10,673 nt of DNA from Lachnospiraceae bacterium UBA7026 (lineage in GTDB: Bacteria > Bacillota > Clostridia > Lachnospirales > Lachnospiraceae). The notes beneath the pieces are model-generated. The model saw nothing but the letters and a program-made list of their open reading frames with translations. It was not told where the DNA came from and made no database searches. Positions 1-5,573 of the stretch are shown in pieces (positions within the stretch are counted from its first letter, which is position 1; each line of letters begins with the position of its first letter). The stretch is taken from assembly GCA_002494165.1 (NCBI GenBank), contig DLBH01000047.1, positions 27,388 to 38,060 of the forward strand, written 5' to 3'. The position numbers were made by a program, and so were the translations under genes.

Positions 1-172
1 GAGAAGAGCAGATTTCTTTTAGGGTATGTCAGGGTATCCTGGAGAGAAGAGCAGACTTCTTTAAGGCATGTTGGAGCATCTTGGAGAAAAGAACAGACTT
101 TTTTAGGGCATGTTGGAGCACAATGGAGAGGAGAGCAGAGTCCTTTTAAAGTAAGCTGGGCATTTGCCCTGG
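1..172. repeat. 42-43 bp tandem repeat, four units, each with a small hairpin
   Basis: Four imperfect units run from the left edge; the array may continue outside the window. The first half of each unit is an inverted repeat around a nearly constant six-base loop (AGCAGA, or AACAGA in unit 3). Arms are 2-6/13-17, 45-49/56-60, 87-91/98-102 and 129-133/140-144, so the spacing is 43, 42, 42. Arms read AGAAG/TTTCT, AGAAG/CTTCT, AAAAG/CTTTT and AGGAG/GTCCT. The second pair switches G-C to A-T in unit 3, and the third switches A-T to G-C in unit 4. Pairing is lost only at the loop-closing pair of unit 4; unit 1 has a G-T there. The second half resembles AGGGCATGTTGGAGCA. Unit 4 decays into an extra GGGC-ATTT-GCCC hairpin at 158-169. 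No coding potential was recognised. Confidence 0.8.
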
Positions 173-250
173 TATTCAATTTGGCATTTGATTGATATTC
201 AGTTTGGCATTCACTTTGACATTTACTTTCCCATGCAGTTTGTTATTCGG
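168..250. repeat. 12-bp tandem repeat, about seven degenerate units
   Basis: Consecutive units starting at 168, 180, 192, 203, 215, 227 and 239 follow a consensus near TTTGGCATTCAC; the third is one base short. Clearest copies are 203-214 and 215-226. The array directly follows the 42-43 bp array and ends about 30 bases before the promoters of the GTPase gene. No open frame with a ribosome site covers it, so it is treated as non-coding. Confidence 0.6.
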
Positions 251-282
251 CAAAAAACTACTCTTTTTAGACCTATAAAAAA

Positions 283-311
283 GCGACAAAAGATTCTATT
301 TCTGCTATAAT
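283..311 (+). promoter_or_regulatory. Probable sigma-A promoter 1 of the GTPase gene
   Basis: A -35 box GCGACA (283-288; four of six consensus bases) lies exactly 17 bases before a perfect TATAAT (306-311). TG at 303-304 supplies an extended -10. Transcription would start near 318 and give a leader of about 145 bases before the start codon at 462. Confidence 0.55.
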
Positions 312-326
312 TATTTTAGTAAAGTC

Positions 327-355
327 TAATAATTATTCGCATTTTCTGATATAAT
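327..355 (+). promoter_or_regulatory. Probable promoter 2, a 44-bp downstream duplicate of promoter 1
   Basis: A second perfect extended -10 (TG at 347-348, TATAAT at 350-355) lies 44 bases after the first. The surroundings match: TTTCTG, one base, TATAATTAT, then TTA and AAAGT. This looks like a local tandem duplication of the -10 region. The corresponding -35 (327-332) is poor, so activity would depend on the extended -10. Confidence 0.5.
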
Positions 356-461
356 TATATTAAAGTAGGATTCCTGCGTAGATTAGGGATGGGGATGACT
401 GACGGATCTGCCTGGTCACAGGTATGATTATAATATAAAACTGGAGAAGGGGGCCGTAACA

Positions 462-1142
462 TTGTCAGAGACAGAGATGAAGAAGAAATTGAGCGATAGA
501 GAGCAATATGAGAGAGCCCATGACGGAAGGGAGACCGATGACCGGCCGGCCCAGGAGAAGATTAACCTGGACCAGCTGGGTATTGAGGTGACAGACCTGG
601 TAGATACCAATACAGACCTGGATATGAGGCGGCTGGTTCTTGTGGGCAGAAGTGAGTGCGGCAAGACCACCTTAAAGCAGGTTCTCCGGGGGGAGAAGAT
701 CACCTACCAGAAGACCCAGTATGTCAGCCAGTATGATGTGCTGATCGATATGCCGGGAGAGTATGCGGAGAATCTGGACCTGGCCCATGCCATAGCCCTT
801 TATACCTCCGAGTCGGATGTAGTAGGAATCTGCATCAGTGCCACTGAGCCTTATTCCCTTTATCCGCCAAATGTTACACCCTATGCCAACAGGGATATCT
901 TTGGTATCGTGACTAAGATCGACCATTGGGCTGCCGATGTAGAGCAGGCCACCCGCTGGCTGGAGCTGACCGGCTGTAAGCTGATCTTCCCCTGCAGTTC
1001 CTACACCGGAGAGGGTGTTGACGGTATTATTGATTTCTTAAAAATCAAGCATGAGAAGAGGACTGTCACAGATGTTATGCAGAAGATTAACACGGAGCGG
1101 TTTGGCAAGCTCACAGACCTGCCTTCCTATTTCCTGGATTAG
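462..1142 (+). CDS. eutP: EutP/PduV-family small GTPase with charged N-terminal extension
   Basis: The 226-residue product carries a P-loop GTPase domain of the EutP/PduV family. Visible motifs are Walker A GRSECGKT (62-69), a DMPGEY element like the family's D-x-PGEY (96-101), the base-recognition motif TKID (151-154) and a CSSYTGEG G5-like loop near 178-185. Family members accompany ethanolamine or propanediol microcompartment operons, where their exact role is unsettled. Here the gene stands alone with its own promoters and no microcompartment gene in the window. Typical members are about 145-160 residues; the extra length is a highly charged N-terminal segment (about 1-56). The TTG start at 462 is chosen because a strong GGAGAAGGGGG site (443-453) is well spaced to it; the ATG at 477 lacks one. 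If that ATG were used, the extension would shorten by five residues. The family call is firm; the physiological role is unknown. Confidence 0.85.
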   Translation: MSETEMKKKLSDREQYERAHDGRETDDRPAQEKINLDQLGIEVTDLVDTNTDLDMRRLVLVGRSECGKTTLKQVLRGEKITYQKTQYVSQYDVLIDMPGEYAENLDLAHAIALYTSESDVVGICISATEPYSLYPPNVTPYANRDIFGIVTKIDHWAADVEQATRWLELTGCKLIFPCSSYTGEGVDGIIDFLKIKHEKRTVTDVMQKINTERFGKLTDLPSYFLD

Positions 1143-1167
1143 TCCTTGTCTGCTGAATCAGTATTTG

Positions 1168-1189
1168 CATTTCCAAATAATTGGGAATG
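1168..1189 (+). other. Hairpin downstream of the GTPase gene
   Basis: A nine-pair stem with one T-G wobble (CATTTCCAA / TTGGGAATG) and an ATAA loop lies 26 bases after the stop codon. No T-run follows, so it is not a classical terminator. It may protect the 3' end ahead of the true terminator at 1236. Confidence 0.4.
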
Positions 1190-1235
1190 GAGGATTGTTT
1201 GAGTTGACTAACACATTTTAATAATGTTATGCTTT

Positions 1236-1277
1236 AAAAATCAAATGTAATGATTCAATTCTTACATTTGATTTTTT
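1236..1277. terminator. Rho-independent terminator, potentially bidirectional
   Basis: A perfect 15-bp inverted repeat (1236-1250 and 1262-1276) surrounds an 11-base loop. The right arm ends in a run of T and the left arm starts with a run of A. It terminates the GTPase transcript on the plus strand. The stem is A+T rich, so efficiency may be moderate. Confidence 0.75.
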
Positions 1278-1342
1278 TCATGCAAATTTTCAAAAATAAT
1301 AACCTTTAGTGTTTATTATAGAAGCACAGGAGGAATTGACAG

Positions 1343-1363
1343 GTGGTGGAACAGCGCTTATGA
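1343..1363 (+). CDS. Possible six-codon leader peptide overlapping the mntP start
   Basis: The best Shine-Dalgarno sequence here, AGGAGG (1328-1333), is 26 bases from the likely mntP ATG but nine bases from a GTG at 1343. That GTG opens a six-codon frame (V-V-E-Q-R-L, the first read as Met) whose TGA overlaps the mntP start as ATGA (1360-1363). The arrangement fits translational coupling. It is also consistent with chance or with a longer N-terminus read from the GTG at 1309 or TTG at 1336. Very short; inference only. Confidence 0.22.
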   Translation: MVEQRL

Positions 1364-2019
1364 ATCTACTTTTTGTTTTGAACAGTGCCATGTTGGGCCT
1401 GGGACTGGCTATGGATGCCTTTTGTGTCTCCATGAGTAACGGATTGACCTGTGGCAGGCTGGGTCTGGCAGACCGTTTGAGAATCGCCGGCACCTATGCC
1501 TTTTTTCAGTTTCTGATGCCGGTGGTCGGCTGGATTTGTGTCCACACCATTGCCGAGCGTTTTGCCGTCTTCCACAAGATGGTGCCATGGATTGCCCTGC
1601 TGCTGCTTTTGTATATCGGCGGTAAGATGCTGCTGGAAGCCTGGGAGATCCATCAGGCCAGGAAGACAGAAGCCTCACCGGTCAGCGGATCTGCAGGAGA
1701 CCAGGGAAAGATATCCCGGGAGGGCGGTTCCAAGCAGGACGGCTGCAGTGGCAGAATCGGCTGGAATGTCCTGTTCATGCAGGGAATTGCTACATCTATC
1801 GATGCCTTGTCTGTCGGGTTTACCATTGTTGATTATCCGGCCAGTGCGGCCCTGACCGCCAGCCTTATTATCGCTATAGTAACACTTTTGGTCTGCCTTG
1901 TCGGAATCCAGATTGGCGTCTTCCTGGGAAATGTCCTGGAAGAAAAGGCGAATATTCTTGGCGGCTGTATTCTCATTTTCATAGGCCTTGAGATCTTTGT
2001 TAAAGGAGTGATTCTCTAG
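1360..2019 (+). CDS. mntP: MntP-type manganese efflux protein
   Basis: This 219-residue membrane protein belongs to the MntP family, which exports Mn(II) across the cytoplasmic membrane. It has two homologous halves of three hydrophobic helices. The family's acidic signatures are both present: AMDAFCVSM in helix 1 (Asp19) and ATSIDALSVG in helix 4 (Asp148). Also visible are GW (57-58) and YIGGKMLLE (85-93). The cytoplasmic loop between halves (about 98-134) is long, polar and Gly/Ser-rich; with it the protein exceeds the ~190 residues of the E. coli protein. The ATG at 1360 is preferred over an in-frame GTG at 1309: the residues added by the GTG are polar, the helix-1 signature then begins as in relatives, and AGGTGG (1341-1346) precedes it. 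No yybP-ykoY manganese riboswitch signature was recognised upstream. A terminator follows. Confidence 0.88.
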   Translation: MNLLFVLNSAMLGLGLAMDAFCVSMSNGLTCGRLGLADRLRIAGTYAFFQFLMPVVGWICVHTIAERFAVFHKMVPWIALLLLLYIGGKMLLEAWEIHQARKTEASPVSGSAGDQGKISREGGSKQDGCSGRIGWNVLFMQGIATSIDALSVGFTIVDYPASAALTASLIIAIVTLLVCLVGIQIGVFLGNVLEEKANILGGCILIFIGLEIFVKGVIL

Positions 2020-2113
2020 GCACCGCTTCCCTTCAATCTCTTTTTACCTGGAGAGGAGGACTTTTTCCAAAATCAATCTGGTTTAAAAAGTCGTCTATCT
2101 ATTCTTATCCACT

Positions 2114-2149
2114 ACCGGTCCGGGCTATAGCTGCCTGCGCCGGTTTTTT
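2114..2149 (+). terminator. Rho-independent terminator of mntP
   Basis: Stem ACCGG...CCGGT (2114-2118, 2140-2144), one T-G wobble and one mismatch, then CGGGC/GCCTG (2121-2125, 2133-2137) with a seven-base loop. A T-run ends at 2149. Its T-tract overlaps the stop codon of the convergent minus-strand gene by two bases, so the two genes share almost no spacer. Confidence 0.8.
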
Positions 2150-2762
2150 ATTTGAGTACATAGGATCTGACCGGGCCGCCAACGGAATTATAGGACAGGA
2201 TCCCATCGTAGAACTCGATCAGGTCCATGAGCCTGGCCGCCACAGTTTTACGGACCAGGTCCACATCTGTGATCTTAGAGACCAGGTCCATCCGGTCAAA
2301 GACCTTCTTGTAGAGGTCATCACCGCCGGTGAAGAAATGGTCTTTGGGGCCTGCCAGCTTTTCCACGTAGTAGTTGCAGCCAATCTGATGGTGCTCTAAG
2401 GTGAAGTTGCCGTCCCAGATCTTTCTGCCCACGATAAAATGTACCGGATCCTTGTTGGCCGGGGAGGAGCTGATCTTCAAAAGCAGGGACTGGAAAAAGG
2501 CGGAATCCAGATTGTTTTTTGATGCCAGGTAGTCCCTGACCAGGTCTTCGATGTTGACCCGGTTGGAAAAGACCCTGGTCTGATTATCCAGGAAGATCTG
2601 GTTGGCCCCGTAAGTTACAGCCAGGCCATGATCAAAACAGAACATTTTTTCCGGATGGCGGTCTGGCTCTTCGACAAGACGGCCATTTTCCATGACGGAG
2701 GCCTTGGAATCCACCAGGGCCGCAAGCCCGTTCTTCGCTCTGAATATTCCTACAAATGACAT
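2148..2762 (-). CDS. Small proteasome-like Ntn-hydrolase candidate, family not named
   Basis: The product has 204 residues, with no signal peptide or membrane segment. It looks like the proteasome/HslV fold. The N-terminal strand pair M-S-F-V-G-I-F...GLAALVDSKA resembles the start of HslV and proteasome beta subunits. A basic position follows near PEKMFCFDHGLAVTYGA (Lys39). Then come FIVGRK (about 110-115), a FFTGGDDLY segment like the family's G-x-GG-x-Y helix start, and a C-terminal GGPVRSYVLK strand. If Met1 is removed, Ser becomes residue 1, and the Asp of VDSKA becomes residue 17, matching proteasome Thr1/Asp17; Lys39 would play Lys33. A Ser nucleophile without a propeptide is inference. 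A short site (AGTGAGG) precedes the ATG by about five bases. The gene is monocistronic and convergent with mntP. Fold is moderately likely; substrate unknown. Confidence 0.72.
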   Translation of the reverse strand: MSFVGIFRAKNGLAALVDSKASVMENGRLVEEPDRHPEKMFCFDHGLAVTYGANQIFLDNQTRVFSNRVNIEDLVRDYLASKNNLDSAFFQSLLLKISSSPANKDPVHFIVGRKIWDGNFTLEHHQIGCNYYVEKLAGPKDHFFTGGDDLYKKVFDRMDLVSKITDVDLVRKTVAARLMDLIEFYDGILSYNSVGGPVRSYVLK

Positions 2763-2788
2763 ATATCCTCACTGATCCTTTCTTTGAG

Positions 2789-2952
2789 AAGCTTGTTTCT
2801 AATATATATTTGCTGCTGACCCTGTGTTTTCAGTGAAAAGCTTGTTTTTATAATTGCTGCTGATTCTGCATATTCCAGTAAAAGTTTGATGTTTATCTAT
2901 AATTAAGCAATGTTAATCTTATATTTTCCAGTGAAAGCTTCTTGCTTTCACC
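2789..2952. repeat. Degenerate ~49-bp tandem repeat upstream of the minus-strand gene
   Basis: Units start with AAGCTTG or a variant at 2789, 2838, 2882 and 2935 (lengths 49, 44, 53, last partial) and end in (C)CAGTGAA or a variant. Copies 1 and 2 share AAGCTTGTTT, TTGCTGCTGA and CAGT; copy 3 is more diverged. The last boundary forms a perfect hairpin, GTGAAAGC (2931-2938) against GCTTTCAC (2944-2951). The array lies in the likely 5' control region of the minus-strand gene; no convincing promoter was found within it. Confidence 0.6.
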
Positions 2953-3180
2953 ACAATTGATGGTTATATTATTTTTTTGATGAAAAGACCCAGGCCTTTG
3001 GCTGGCTGCTTTTGCAGTCGTTTTGCGGCAGACTGCTTTTAGAGGAAAGCCCCCTGCCATCCCACATCAGTCATTGTATCATATTATGGCGGCTGATATG
3101 GGCTAAAAAATTTGTCTGCTTCCGACCTGGGCTCAAAGACATTTATAATTTAAAATTATATCCGGTTCGAAGAATTCTGA
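2953..3180. other. Non-coding stretch between the minus-strand gene region and the metF promoter
   Basis: No gene is supported here. An open frame at 3012-3203 has no ribosome site and resembles nothing. A weak compound hairpin (AAAAG 2983-2987 / CTTTT 3009-3013, inner CCAG/CTGG) is present but lacks a clear T-tail. A perfect A+T palindrome lies at 3144-3160. Confidence 0.5.
3144..3160. promoter_or_regulatory. 17-bp perfect palindrome upstream of metF promoter
   Basis: TATAATTT and AAATTATA flank a single central A, about 23 bases before the metF -35 box. It could be a regulator site. Because it is entirely A+T, chance is a real alternative. Confidence 0.3.
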
Positions 3181-3182
3181 AC

Positions 3183-3211
3183 TTAACCTGGAGGAAAGAA
3201 TAGGGTATAAT
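3183..3211 (+). promoter_or_regulatory. Probable metF promoter
   Basis: TTAACC (3183-3188) is separated by 17 bases from a perfect TATAAT (3206-3211). A second overlapping TATAAT starts at 3211. Transcription from about 3218 would give a leader of roughly 240 bases that contains the whole 16-bp repeat array and a hairpin. Confidence 0.55.
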
Positions 3212-3254
3212 ATAATCACTGTCAACAAGTGCCGGACCAACTATGGCCCGGAAC

Positions 3255-3408
3255 GGAAGCTGGACAAAATGGAAGCTGGACAAAATGGAAGCTGGACAAG
3301 ATGGAAGTTGGGCAAGATGGAAGCTTAGTAAGATGGAAGCCTGGCAAAATGGAAGCCTGGTAAGATGGAAGCCTGGCAAAATGGAAGCTTAGTAAGATGA
3401 AAGTCAGG
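3255..3408. repeat. 16-bp tandem repeat, nine full units plus a partial
   Basis: Exact 16-base periodicity from 3255 to 3398, consensus GGAAGCYTGGYAARAT, then a decayed partial unit (3399-3408). Units 1 and 2 are identical; units 5 and 9 are identical; units 6 and 8 are identical. The array sits in the predicted metF leader. A period not divisible by three and no ribosome site argue against coding. The array contains no internal hairpin. Confidence 0.9.
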
Positions 3409-3434
3409 GAAAACCGAAAGGGAAGCCCTGACTT
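3401..3434 (+). promoter_or_regulatory. Hairpin with GAAA tetraloop in the metF leader
   Basis: A perfect nine-base stem (AAGTCAGGG 3401-3409 / CCCTGACTT 3426-3434) encloses a symmetric purine-rich internal loop (AAAA / GAAG) and a short CC-GAAA-GG cap (3414-3421). It ends 25 bases before the metF start codon. No T-run follows, so it is not a terminator. No SAM-I riboswitch or T-box consensus was recognised. It could influence translation or RNA stability, or bind a protein. Confidence 0.5.
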
Positions 3435-3459
3435 AAGGATAAGAAAGTAGGTAAAGTAT

Positions 3460-4320
3460 ATGAAGATAGCAGATATTCATAAACAGAAGAAAAGTGTCCT
3501 TTCCTTTGAGATCTTTCCTCCAAAAAAGGACGAAGAATTGAAAAATATTGATGCCACCCTGGAGATCCTCTGTGATCTCAAGCCGGATTTCATCAGTGTC
3601 ACCTTTGGTGCCGGCGGCAGTTCCAACAATAATAAGACCATCGAGATCTCCAGAAAGATCAAGGAGCGCTACCATGTGGAGCCGGTGGTCCATCTGACCT
3701 GCCTGACCTATGACAAAAAAGAAATCGATGAATTCACCAAGGTTCTGGAGGCAGAGGGCATAGAAAATATCCTGGCTCTGCGGGGAGACCGTAATCCTAA
3801 GGTGCCTGAGAAGGATGAATTTGCCCATGCTTCAGACCTGATCTCCTACATCCGGAAAAATCATGATTTCTGTATCGCGGGAGCCTGCTATCCGGAGTGC
3901 CATCCGGAATCGGCCAGCCTGGTTTCTGAGATGAGGAACCTGAAGACCAAGGTGGACGCAGGAGCCGAGCTACTGCTGTCCCAGCTCTTTTTTGACAATG
4001 ATATGTTTTACCGTTTTGAAGACTACTGCCGGATTGCCGGTATTGAGGTGCCTGTGACTCCCGGTATCATGCCGGTAATTAATGCTGCCCAGATTAAGAG
4101 GATGGTGACACTTTGCGGGGCCTCCCTGCCTGAGCGTTTTGAGCGGATCATCCATAAATATGAGTCTAAGAAAGAAGCCCTATTTGACGCAGGCATGTCC
4201 TATGCCCTCAGTCAGGTTATTGATCTTCTGGCCAATGATGTGGACGGTATCCATCTTTATACCATGAATAATCCTGTGGTAGCCCGCCGGATCTGTGAGG
4301 GCATCCGCAATATTATCTAA
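3460..4320 (+). CDS. metF: 5,10-methylenetetrahydrofolate reductase
   Basis: This 286-residue cytosolic flavoenzyme reduces 5,10-methylene-THF to 5-methyl-THF, supplying methyl groups for methionine synthesis or, in acetogens, the methyl branch of the Wood-Ljungdahl pathway. Length and motifs match the bacterial MetF barrel. LSFEIFPPK contains the catalytic Glu (Glu17). SVTFGAGGSS is at 46-55, and LALRGDRNP carries the flavin-contacting Asp (Asp110). Also visible are AGACYPECHPES (140-151) and LLLSQLFFD with Gln175. A weak AGTAGG (3446-3451) precedes the ATG at a normal distance. The leader is unusually built, with nine 16-bp repeats and a tetraloop hairpin. No methionine synthase or other folate gene lies in the window, so pathway assignment beyond the reaction is open. 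Confidence 0.95.
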   Translation: MKIADIHKQKKSVLSFEIFPPKKDEELKNIDATLEILCDLKPDFISVTFGAGGSSNNNKTIEISRKIKERYHVEPVVHLTCLTYDKKEIDEFTKVLEAEGIENILALRGDRNPKVPEKDEFAHASDLISYIRKNHDFCIAGACYPECHPESASLVSEMRNLKTKVDAGAELLLSQLFFDNDMFYRFEDYCRIAGIEVPVTPGIMPVINAAQIKRMVTLCGASLPERFERIIHKYESKKEALFDAGMSYALSQVIDLLANDVDGIHLYTMNNPVVARRICEGIRNII

Positions 4321-4328
4321 GTCCGACA

Positions 4329-4363
4329 CCAGTTCCATTGAATCTAAGAGGAAATGGACTTGG
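4329..4363 (+). other. Hairpin just after metF
   Basis: Ten base pairs (CC, AGT, CCATT against AATGG, ACT, GG) with one bulged T on each side and a 13-base loop, starting eight bases after the metF stop. No T-run follows. It is a possible 3'-end stabiliser or weak processing site rather than a terminator, so metF and pgeF could be co-transcribed. Confidence 0.35.
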
Positions 4364-4410
4364 AGAAATGAATGTGTTAAATAACGGACTTGTAAAAAAT
4401 GGATGTGGAA
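4351..4410. repeat. 30-bp direct repeat between metF and pgeF
   Basis: Two adjacent diverged copies share GGACTTG (4356-4362 and 4386-4392) followed by ATG-N-ATGTG, at a spacing of 30-31 bases. A third copy (4411-4440) is too diverged to claim. Confidence 0.4.
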
Positions 4411-4460
4411 ATAAGCACAGAAATGAATAAGACTAGAAGTGAGTCAGGGAAGAAAATAGA

Positions 4461-5570
4461 ATGGATTTGAAATATTTCACGACAGATAAAGCATTTTATC
4501 GGGATAAAGATATCCGGGACGCCTGGATTTCGGGGGAGGACAGTGACTTCCCCCTGATCCGTTTTCACAGCCTGGATGCCATGGATTGGCTGGACGGCTG
4601 GGCCACATGCCGCAGAGGCGGCGTCAGCCAGGGCTGTTTTTCCTCTCTCAACCTGGGTTTTAATACAGGGGATGACCCGGCCCTGGTCCGGGAAAATATC
4701 CGCCGCCTGGGTGAGAGGCTGGGGATTGCTGACCGGACTATGGTCAGGAGCCACCAGGTTCATGGAACCAGACTACTGAACCTGAAAGGTGGGATTTATC
4801 CAGCCTCCCGGGCAGGCCAGCCGACAGGGGAAAATGTTGATTCAGTCACCGGTCAGACCAGGGGGACAAGCAGCCCGGTCAGCCCCCGGGCAGGCCAGAC
4901 CGGTGACCAGAGGGAACCAGGTCATGATCGGGCAGGCCAGACAAGTAACCATAAAGGACCAGATCCTGGCCAGGCAGGCCAGACAAGTAAGCAGAGGGAA
5001 CCAAGTCATGACCAGGAAGGGCCGGACCTGACCCCTTATGAAGACTTAATACAGGTTTATTCCGGTTATGATGGCTTTTATACCGACCAGCCTGGTCTGA
5101 CCCTGGCCGTATCTGTTGCCGACTGCGTTCCCATTCTTCTTGCAGACCCGGTCAGCCGTCAGGTGGCGGCAGTCCACTCTGGCTGGAAGGGAACCGTAGG
5201 GAAGATTGGCGCTAAGGCCGTCGCCGCCATAGCGGCGGGAGGAGCCAGACCCGACCAGATGACGGCGGTCATCGGACCCTCCATCAGTGGCAGCCACTAT
5301 GAGGTGACGGGAGAGCTGATCCGGGAGTTTGCCCGGGTCTTTTCACCGGAGGAGATGAAGACCATCACCGTGCAGACCGATGAGATTCATTATCTTCTGG
5401 ATCTCTGGGCCGCCTGCTGGTACTATCTGCGCCAGGCTGGGCTGAAGGAGGAAAATATCCATTTCAGCGGCCTTTGTACTTTCGAGAACTGGCAGGAACT
5501 TTTCTCCCACCGGAGAAGCGGGGGTAAGAGGGGCATTATGAACTGCCTCATCAGAATCCGCCAGGATTGA
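4461..5570 (+). CDS. pgeF: PgeF/YfiH-family laccase-domain protein with tandem-repeat insertion
   Basis: The 369-residue protein belongs to the YfiH/PgeF (LACC1-like) family of metal-binding purine-nucleoside enzymes; E. coli PgeF edits Ser-containing muropeptide precursors. Visible elements are GGVSQGCFSSLNLGFNTGDD (53-72), SHQVHG with the first metal His (97-102), VADCVPILLADP with the Cys (Cys222), AAVHSGWKGT with the second His (His239), IGPSISGSHYEV, and a C-terminal CTFENWQELFSHRR motif. All expected site residues are present. The oddity is the distance between the first His and the Cys: about 121 residues instead of about 36. The excess (roughly 112-200) is a Gly/Gln/Pro/Asp-rich, probably disordered segment made of five AGQT-type repeats. 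Family members usually have 240-280 residues. GGGAAG (4447-4452) precedes the ATG by eight bases. The frame is intact, so the gene is probably expressed. Confidence 0.9.
   Translation: MDLKYFTTDKAFYRDKDIRDAWISGEDSDFPLIRFHSLDAMDWLDGWATCRRGGVSQGCFSSLNLGFNTGDDPALVRENIRRLGERLGIADRTMVRSHQVHGTRLLNLKGGIYPASRAGQPTGENVDSVTGQTRGTSSPVSPRAGQTGDQREPGHDRAGQTSNHKGPDPGQAGQTSKQREPSHDQEGPDLTPYEDLIQVYSGYDGFYTDQPGLTLAVSVADCVPILLADPVSRQVAAVHSGWKGTVGKIGAKAVAAIAAGGARPDQMTAVIGPSISGSHYEVTGELIREFARVFSPEEMKTITVQTDEIHYLLDLWAACWYYLRQAGLKEENIHFSGLCTFENWQELFSHRRSGGKRGIMNCLIRIRQD
4809..5012 (+). repeat. In-frame 42-bp tandem repeat inside pgeF
   Basis: Three clear 42-bp units (4887-4928, 4929-4970, 4971-5012) encode RAGQTGDQREPGHD, RAGQTSNHKGPDPG and QAGQTSKQREPSHD. 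Two older units precede them: residues 129-142 (14 residues, containing GQT) and 117-128 (12 residues, RAGQP). All length changes are multiples of three, so the reading frame is kept. The DNA core is GGCAGGCCAGACA. Confidence 0.85.
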
Positions 5571-5573
5571 TTT

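Noticed and set aside
1..250. CRISPR array
   Set aside because: Units are adjacent, diverged and have no unique spacers; no cas gene is present.
425..434. Third TATAAT close to the GTPase start codon
   Set aside because: No usable -35 at the right distance and transcription would begin just before or within the ribosome site.
1204..1234. TTGACT with a TATGCT-like box as an mntP promoter
   Set aside because: The spacing is 19 bases and transcription would begin inside the 1236-1276 terminator stem; the boxes are weak.
1143..1359. Manganese (yybP-ykoY) riboswitch before mntP
   Set aside because: Looked for because this family often controls mntP; its conserved sequence signatures were not recognised here.
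3012..3203. Plus-strand open frame of 63 codons before metF
   Set aside because: No ribosome site, no recognisable similarity, and it runs into the predicted metF -35/-10 region.
3143..3379. Minus-strand frame with repetitive Leu/Pro/Phe-rich sequence
   Set aside because: It is the reading of the 16-bp repeat array on the opposite strand; repeats stay open by periodicity and no start signal supports it.
4789..5031. Alternative-frame open reading within the pgeF repeats
   Set aside because: A shadow produced by the 42-bp periodicity; the pgeF frame is the one that continues conserved motifs on both sides.
5046..5297. Minus-strand frame opposite pgeF
   Set aside because: A reverse shadow of conserved pgeF codons with no start signal.
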